A stretch of 64,000 nt of DNA from Closterium sp. NIES-65 (taxonomy: Eukaryota > Streptophyta > Zygnematophyceae > Desmidiales > Closteriaceae): NCBI GenBank assembly GCA_948144175.1, contig CANXME010000038.1, positions 62,001 to 126,000 on the forward strand, written 5' to 3'. The notes beneath the pieces were generated by a model. The model was given only the letters and a program-made list of their open reading frames with translations. It was not told the origin of the DNA and ran no database searches. The translations under genes and the position numbers were made by a program. Of the stretch, positions 10,070-19,000 are shown piece by piece; within the stretch, counting starts at the first letter, position 1, and each line of letters opens with the position of its first letter.

Positions 10070-13000
10070 ATGCCGTCACCGCTTCTCCTGCGCCGCCTCT
10101 CCGCCCTTCGCCGCCGTTCCTCTCCCCACTCCCGCCTCCTGCCAGCTTTAATCTCTCACTCACCCTCCTCCGCCTCATCCTCCTCCTCATCCTCCTCCCT
10201 TCGTGCTTCTCACTTCTCCTCTCCCTCCTCTCCCTCCTTTGCTCGACTCACCTCTCCCGAACCTTCCATTTCTCGGATTTCCTCAACCCAATCCCCCTCT
10301 CCCGTGTCTGTCTCTCATTGGCCCTCCGTCTTTCCCTCACCCAACCGGCCACTTGACACGTCAGCAGCAGCCCCGTTGGTCGATTCGCCAATCCCATCCT
10401 CCAGCCAATCAGTGACGTGTCAAAATGCCACTGGTGCTTCCCTGCCAAGCCCATCAGTCATCAGGCCATCGTCGCCGTTCATCGGATCTGCTGAGAACCA
10501 ATCACTGTCCAGCCGAACCATTTTCAACCAATCACCGTCTAGCCAACCCCTGTTAAGCCAAGCACACCTACGGTTACGCTTCAGCTGTCACCTCTTATAC
10601 AACTCCCACTTTGTACGCAGCTATCCGCCACACCACTACCTTCTAAGCACACGAGGATTCGCAAGTGACACGCTCCTGCCACTCCAAATCGAAGCATCTG
10701 ATAACAGATCGTCCCATAGCGAGTCCTCCTATAACGCATCAGAAGCAGCTGGCAACCACAGTATCACCACTCTAAACACCTGGGACCGTGACTCAGAACC
10801 CCAGGAGCGAGGGTCAGGATTTGAAAGGTCTCAAGACTGGGTTCAGTGGAGGGGTGACGAAGCACACGCAGGGTCGTCAGGATCAGATTCTGATGGTTTG
10901 ATAGACGCTGCAGCAGCAGTAGGCGCAGGGAGGGGGGGAGACGCAACAGGAGCAGTGGGAGCAGCAGCGGGGGCAGCAGGGTGGTTGGGTGGCTGGGCGT
11001 GGCTGGGTGTGCCTGTAGACGCTGTGACTCAAATGGTGTCCTCGATACAAGCCACCACAGGAGCCCACTGGTGAGACTCGCATTGCCTGACAGTGTTCGC
11101 TTCTGAGTTGGAAGTTTCAAAACTCACCTGATTGCCCGACAATGCTCGTTCTTTTCTACGAATGAATCGACCGTCTTTTCTTCAGTAATGCCATGTTTTG
11201 AGTCGACTTAAAACTCGACTCAGTAATGCCATGTTTTGAGTCGACTCAAAACTCGACTCAGTAATGCCATGGCTTTTTAACGTTGCAAATTGTCCGTTAT
11301 GTACTTGTATGCTTTCTTTTCTTCTTTGCTCATGCACACACCCGCCACAATTTCTCTCTGTCATGCCAGGTGGCTCACGCTGATTGGCTCCACCCTCGCT
11401 CTCCGCCTGGCGCTCTTCCCCCTCACGTGGCATCAGATGAGCATCAGCTCCCAGCTCGCTGCCCTGGGACCCAAACGTATGTCACGTTCCCCTTTTTATC
11501 CAAGTGCGACTTAGGCACACTCTCTATAACTATAATCACCTGCCTCACTCTCTCCGCCTCTCACTCTTCCCCCTCACGTGGGTGGCATCAAATGAGCTAC
11601 ATCAGCTTGTAGCTCGCCGCCCTGGGACCCAAATGTATGCCGATTCCTCCTTCTATCCAGAAGTTTCTTTGACACACGCTCTTTACTCGCCCCGATTTAC
11701 GCTCTTCCCCCTCACGTGGCATGAGATGAGCATCCGCTCGCAGCTCGCCGCACTGGGGCATACATACATGTACGCCACCCCCTCTTTTGTTTTCTCTTCT
11801 TAAACTGCATAGACACACAACTCTGCATTCCCCCGCCCCTCACACTCTCCCCCTCGCGCTCTTCCCCCTCACACTCTCCCCCTCGCGCTCTTCCCCCTCA
11901 CGCTCTCCCCCTCGCGCTCTTCCCCCTCACGTGGCATCAGATCAGATGAGCATCAGCTCGTGGCTCGATGCCCTGGGACCCAAATGTACGCCGCATCGCT
12001 TTGCTGAATCATGCTTAAGTGAGGAGGAGGCAGGCCATGGCAACAAGCATGAGGTCGTTTTTGAGGCGCCTCAAAAACGACCTCAAGGAGGCAGGACAAA
12101 TTTTGAGTCGACTCAAAAATCGACTTACTACACATGGCAACAAGCATGAGGTCGTTTTTGAGGCGCCTTTTGAGGCTTTTGAGGCGCCTCAAAAACGACC
12201 TCAAGGAGGCAGGGCATGGCAACAAGCATGAGTGCTGAAGCAGAGGCGTGGCGTGGGAGGAGAAGTAGGGCGAGCGAGCCACGTACGAAATTTGAGGCGC
12301 CTCAAAAATCGTCTTAGGAGAAGTAGAGCGAGCCATGTACGAAAAGCCACGGGCGAGCCACCTACAAAAATCTCCTTTTCACGCACTCACGCTCCTATCC
12401 TCCTGCCCCTCTCCCCATCCCCACCACTCTTCACCGCCCCTTCCTCGCCCCAGTGCCCCGCCCTTCCGTCTCCCCGGCAGTAACATGACATGGCAGCAGG
12501 CGTGGGCCATGAGGCAGAGGAGGAGGAGAGTAGGGCAAGCCACGTACGAAAAGCCACGTGTAGAGAGGGTATTTTTGAGACGTGGTATTTTTGACACGTA
12601 CAAAAACACCCTCTCTACACGGAGAGTTGGGCGAGCCACGTACGAAAATTTCCTGCTCACGCACTCTCCCTCCTGTCCCCCTCCCCCTCTCCCCTTCCCC
12701 TCCAGTGCCCCCTCCCTTCCCACTCCCCGGCAGTGGCATGACATGGCAGCAGGCATGGTCGCTGAGGCAGAGGAGGAGAAGGCGGACGAGAGGGGCGGGC
12801 CATGTACTGATCCCAACTCGTGCTGTTTCCCTCCTGTCCTCCTCCCCACCTCCCCGTCTCTCCCAGTGCCCCCGCCCTTCCCTCTCCCTGGCAGTGGCAT
12901 GACATGGCAGCAGGCATGGGCGCTGAGGCAGAGGAGGAGGAAACAGTTGAACGCGCCCTCTGCGCTCTGGCTGCTCGCTGCTCCTGCTGTGCAGGTAGGG

Positions 13001-16000
13001 TGGAAGAAGGGTGAAGTGAGGGGGAGTGAGAGAGTGTGAGTAACGGTTGGTTGGTCCGCAGTGTGTGTGAGGAGAGCATGAGCGCTGAAGCAGAGGAGGA
13101 GAACACAGTTGAATGCGCCCTCCGCACAGCAGGAGCCGCGAGCAGCCATTCAACTGTTTACTCCGCACTCTGGCTGCTCGCGGCTTCTGCTGTGCAGGTA
13201 GGGCGGAAAAGCTGGGGCTGTGCTTTCTGTGGGAAAAATGGGAATATTGGGACAAATGTTGCTTTGAGTCAGTTGCTTCACACCCACCCTGTATGTAATG
13301 CTCTAGAACTGACTCAGTTGTCATCTCTGACCGTTCACTGTAATGGTTTGGTTTGTTTTTTCTTCTTCTTTTTAGGCGTTCAGTTGTCACTATCCTGAGC
13401 AATCATTGTCACTTTCCTACCATAGGTATGCCACAGGATAGCACTCTTTTTCGCCTGGGTCTTCAACATTTGAAGCGCCTTAAGCACTTCTCCACTCCTT
13501 TCCACCCTCCCACTCATACCGCATTCCACCATATCCCACTCTTCTTCACCTGGATCTTCACATGGTCTTCCCTACCCCTTTGGGAAAGTATTCACCCGTT
13601 CCCTCCCTCACTCCCACTGCTACCCCATGCCATGCCATCCCACCGCATCCCACCAGATCCCACTCTTCTTCACCTGGATCTTCACCATGCGTCACATGGC
13701 GCTATCAGCGCACCCAGGATTCGATGTGGTGAGTGGCAGTCTTCCCCATGTGTGTGTTCAAGTAGTAGCTTCAGCCTTCTTGTGGTGGGTGTTATTGTTT
13801 GGATCTTCACCATGCGTCACATGGCGCTATCAGCGCACCCAGGATTCGATGTGGTGAGTGGCAGTCTTCCCCATGTGTGTGTTCAAGTAGTAGCTTCAGC
13901 CTTCATGTGGTGGGTGTTATTGTTTGGATCTTCACCATGCGTCACATGGCGCTATCAGCGCACCCGGGATTCGATGTGGTGAGTGGCAGTGACTCCCATG
14001 TGTACGTTCATAGTTATTCGACTAAAAAATGCACTAGCTTGAGCCTTCATGTGGTGGGTGTTGTTTGGATCATCACCGCGCCGCACATTCCCTCGTGAAG
14101 CGAGGTTGTTTTTGAGACGTCTCAAAAACACTAGCTTGAGCCTTCATGTGGTGGGTGTTGTTTGGATCATCACCGCGCCGCACATTCCCTCGTGAAGCGA
14201 GGTTGTTTTTGAGACGTCTCAAAAACACTAGCTTCAGCCTTCATGTGGTGGGTGTAGTTTGGATCATCACCGCGCGTCACATTCCCTACTCGACACACCC
14301 AGCACTAGCTGGTTCAATCATTATAGCTGTTCAGTTCTCACTGCGGGATTACTTGGCTCACATAACGTATCATCATGGTGGCATCCCGTGTTTTGAGACG
14401 ACTCAAAGCGTGCCTCGCATTACGTGCCATCACGACGGCGGCCCCCTCATTGCCTATTTGCCTTTCAGTCAGGGCGGGGTGTCTCATCTGTGGTACAAGG
14501 ATATCGCATCTCCTATTTGCTTGTTTTCCCTAACAAGGATATCGCATCTCCTATTTGCTTGTTTTCCCTAACAAGGATATCGCATCTCCTATTTGCTTGT
14601 TTTCCCTAACAAGGATATCGCATCTCCTATTTGCTTGTTTTCCCTAACAAGGATATCGCATCTCCTATTTGCTTGTTTTCCCTAACAAGGATATCACATC
14701 TCCTATTTGCTTGTTTTCCCTAACAAGGATATCGCATCTCCTATTTGCTTGTTTTCCCTAACAAGGATATCGCATCTCCTATTTGCTTGTTTTCCCTAAC
14801 AAGGATATCGCATCTCCTATTTGTGGTACAGGGATCTCGGATTTTTAGGACTTCACATCTCCTAACCCCCACAATCATGTGCTCCCTTTGCCCCTACCAG
14901 GGCGGGTGTCTGTGGTTCGAGGACCTCACAGCGTTCCCTCAAGGCGTGCTGGGTTGGGTCTTTCCCCTCTTCATCGCTGGATCATTCTACTCCTCGCTGC
15001 AGGTGCATTTGCTCTCTCTGACTTTCTCTGCTCTCTCTCTGTCTCTGTGCAAGGGCGTGTAATTGATGATGCCAATGCACAGGATGGGAATTGCGAGAAA
15101 GCAACTACAGCCAATTCACAGCCACTTCACTGCTGCTGCTCCCGTTGCCCTCCCTCTACCCTCTTCGTCTCTTCCTGTGCAAGGGCGCGTAAGTTATGAT
15201 GCCGCTGCACAAAATGGGTGTTGCGTGCACCCACAGCAACTTTGCCATCTCATTCCCTGCCCCTTCATCCCCCACCCCGCCTTACGTATCCCTCTCCTTC
15301 TGCTCTCCTTGTCTCTCTCTGAGAAAGGATGCGTAGGTGATGATGCCGTTGCACAAAATGGGTGTTGCGAGCACCCACAGCCCTGCCATCTAACTCCCTA
15401 CTTCACACCCCCCACCTTCCCCCCCACCCTCGCACGTTTCTCTCTCCCTCTCCTCTCCTTGTCTCTCTCTGTGCAAGGGCGTGTAGGTGATGATGCCGCG
15501 GCACAAGATGGGTGCACTCACCACAGCATCACCATCTTACCTTCCCTTCCCCACCTCCGTCTGCGTGCCCTCTCCCTGCTTCCTGTTCCCTCCCTCTGCT
15601 CTCCCTCTCTCTCTCTGTGCAAGGGCGTATAGGTGATGATGCCGCTGCACAAGATGGGTGTGCACACTGCGTCTGACAAGGCCATGCTGGTGAGGGGTGC
15701 TGAGTTGTGCTGAGGAGAGCTGCAGGGTGCTAAGGGGTGCTGGGCTGGGGTGCTGGTGGTGAGTGCTGAGGGGTGCCGGTGGCAGCAGGTGCTTAAGAAT
15801 GACTGAATTATTCTTGTCAATGCTCATGCGTGTATTCTTTTGTGTGTGCTGAGCTTCACTCTTCATCTCCTTCCCCTTCTCTCGATCCACCCCCTCTTTT
15901 CATTCCCCCCCTTCTCCTCTCCTTCCACTTCCGTGACTCCCACAAAGCCTTCTGAAGCCTTCTGTAACTCCTCCTCTCCTCCCCATCCACTCCACCCATC

Positions 16001-19000
16001 TCATTCCCCTCAGTCCCCTTCCCTCCTCTCTCCCTCCCCCACCGTCACTCGGCCCTGCCCACCCACACCAGGCCTACCGAACCTTCCTCGAATTCCTCAC
16101 TCTCCCGACTCTCTATGCTGCACTCAACGTTCCCCAGGTGATTTTAATTTTGAGACGTCTCAAAACTACTCTTTCTACACGTGGTTCCTCCTCTCTCTCC
16201 CAACTCTCTATGCTGCACTCAACGTTCCCCAGCCCAGGTGACTATAGTCTATACCAGGTGATGCCAGCAACAAGTAACTGCAGCTTTCAAACTAGTCTTG
16301 AGGCGCCTCTGAACTAGACTCCTCTTGAATTCCTCACTCTCCCAACTCTCTATGCTGCACTCAACGTTCCCCAGGTAGTTTAGGAAATGACTGTTGGAGG
16401 TGATTGTAGCAGGTGGTTTCAGCAGGCCACTGGTTTGGGATGGTATGTTAGCGCAGGGGCAGCAGGGGCAGTGCGTTGGATTGGGTGTTGTCCAACGCGC
16501 CTGTTAAGCCCCCACTACTGCATTTCAACCGAGGTGACTTTTGAGTCGACTCAAAAGTCATGGCAGGGGCAGCGCCTTGGATGTTTGTCCTGTCATCATT
16601 GCACCCTCTACTGCTGGGATGTTGGATGTTGGGATGTTGGATGTTGGGATGTTGGATGTTGAGATGTTGGAATGTTGGGATGTTGGGATGTTGGGATGTT
16701 GGGATGTTTTTGAGTCGACTCAAAAGCAGACTGCTGGGATGTTGGATGTTGGATGTTGGGATGTTGGGATGTTGGATGTTGGGATGTTGGATGTTGGGAT
16801 GTTGGGATGTTGGGATGTTGGATGTTGGGATGTTGGATGTTGGGATGTTGGGATGTTGGGATGTTTTTGAGTCGACTCAAAAGCAGACTGCTGGGATGTT
16901 GGATGTTGGGATGTTGGGATGTTGGGATGTTGGATGTTGGATGTTAAGCACCCTCTACTGCATTTCAGCCGCTTCAACCTGTTTCACCTCTCTCCACTCC
17001 CCCTTACCCACAAAACCCCAGGCAGTGCACGTGTACTGGCTCACCAACAACACCTTCACTCTCGCTCATCATCATACCTGTTTATCCACCTCCACCTCTT
17101 TCTACCCCTCTTTAACTCGTTTCACTGTTGTCCACTCCTCCTTCCCCACACCCCAGGCAGTGCACGTGTACTGGCTTACCAACAACACCTTCACTCTCGC
17201 TCAGGTGCCCACCCTACCCCTCTGCATCCCTTCCCATCATTTCCTTCACTCCCCCTCCCTTCACTTCCCATCCCTTCACCTCCCATCCCTACCTCTCCTG
17301 CATCTTCCCTTCCCATCCTTCCCATTCCTTCCACCCTTTTCGTCCCTTGCCATCTCTTTCCATCCCTTCTTATCCCATCCAATTCTTTCACCTACCTCGC
17401 CTTCCCATGTCTTATCGTCCCTTCCTTCTCATCCCTTGCCATCTCCTCCCATCCCTTCTCATGCCATGAGATTCCTTCTCCTACCTTCCCTCCCATCCCT
17501 TCTCCTCCCTTCCCGTCCAACTCCTTCATCCCTCTCCATGCCACTGCACGCCCCTGTATCTCTCCTCCGCATGAATCTGTTGTTAAGCCATATAACCACC
17601 ACACTGCACTGTTTTAAACCCCCCCTTATCCCCTGCCGCACCTCTGTATCCCCCCTCGCCCCTTTGCCTTGGCACTCCAGTTCCCTCATCCATTGCCTTC
17701 GCCTTGCCTTGCCTTGCCTCTCAGCTTTTGAGACGTCTCAAAAGTCATCCATTGCCTTCGCCTTGCCTTGCCTCTCAGCCTGCCCCCCATCGCACACCTG
17801 CATGCCATGCAGCATGAAGCCAGAACACCATCGTAGTGCACCGCTTTGAACCACTCTGTCCACACTTCCTTCACTCCACTCTCCGCAGGCCTTGGCACTC
17901 CGGTACCCCACCATCCATCAAGCCGTAGGCCTGCCTGCCCACCATGGCACAGCTACAGGCCATTCAGCATTCAGCCATAGCACCTCGATGATGCACCGCT
18001 CTGAACCACTGTGTCTGTCTCCTGTTTCTCCCTTTTTCTCCCCTTATCCGCAGGCATTGGCTCTGCGATCCCCCACCATCCGTCAAGCCGTAGGTCTGCC
18101 TGCCCACCATGGCACAGCTACAGGCCTTGCACCGCTTGAAACCATTATGTCCCCGCTCTCCCCCTTTTCTCTCTCCCCTGTCTCCCCAGGCATTGGCACT
18201 CAGATCCCCCACCATCCGTCAAGCCTTAGGTCTACCCACCATGGCACAGCTACAAGCCTTGCAGCAGCAGTATCACGCTCGGGCTGCTGCATCCTCTAGC
18301 CCTGCTGCTGCTGCGAATGGTGCTGGGAATGGTGATGCCACCAGTTTTGGAGGCGCGGGGAGTGTGGGGGGGTTGATATCAGAGCAGGAGATTGCGCGGA
18401 TGACAAACCCACATACTTTGCTTCTGGTGAGTCCCTTATGTGATTGGTTTGTAGGGGTCTTAGAAAAACTGTCGGTTGTGGGGTTCCCTTTTCTGAGAAT
18501 TCTCAAAAAACAGTTGTGGGGTTCCCTTTTCTGCACAACTGACAGATCCCCATGGCTGATAGACGTTCCGAATGCACCTTTGCTTGTATAAGTCTGAAAG
18601 TTTGAAACGCCAGGCATGAGACTGTAAGTATTATGGGACTGTATGGCCAAGAGGCCCTTTTAATTCCACTGATACTAATTTAGTCTTGAGAGACGTCTCA
18701 AAGTGACTTATAAGTCGACTCAGAAGTCGCCTAGATTATTAATCATGCGGATGTTTTGTCTTTTAGTTGACTCAAAAGAGGTCGCCTAGATTATTAATCT
18801 CGCGGATGTTTTCTTTTAGACGTCTCAGAACCATAGACATCGTGAGACACGAAACGCAATGCTTGCGACTGTACGGCCACAGTATACCTTACTAATTCTC
18901 TGCAAGATCTGGACTCCTGGTTGTAATTTGTGGAGCACCGCTCCTCCTGGCTGCTCACTTCACTGTTGAGGCGCCTCAAAAGTTATTAAGGGTATCGGGT

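Noticed and set aside
9895..10356. Alternative frame of 153 codons at the OXA2 5' end
   Set aside because: It overlaps exon 1 in another phase, is Ser/Leu low complexity and has no motif. The exon 1 frame leads directly into the conserved insertase domain.
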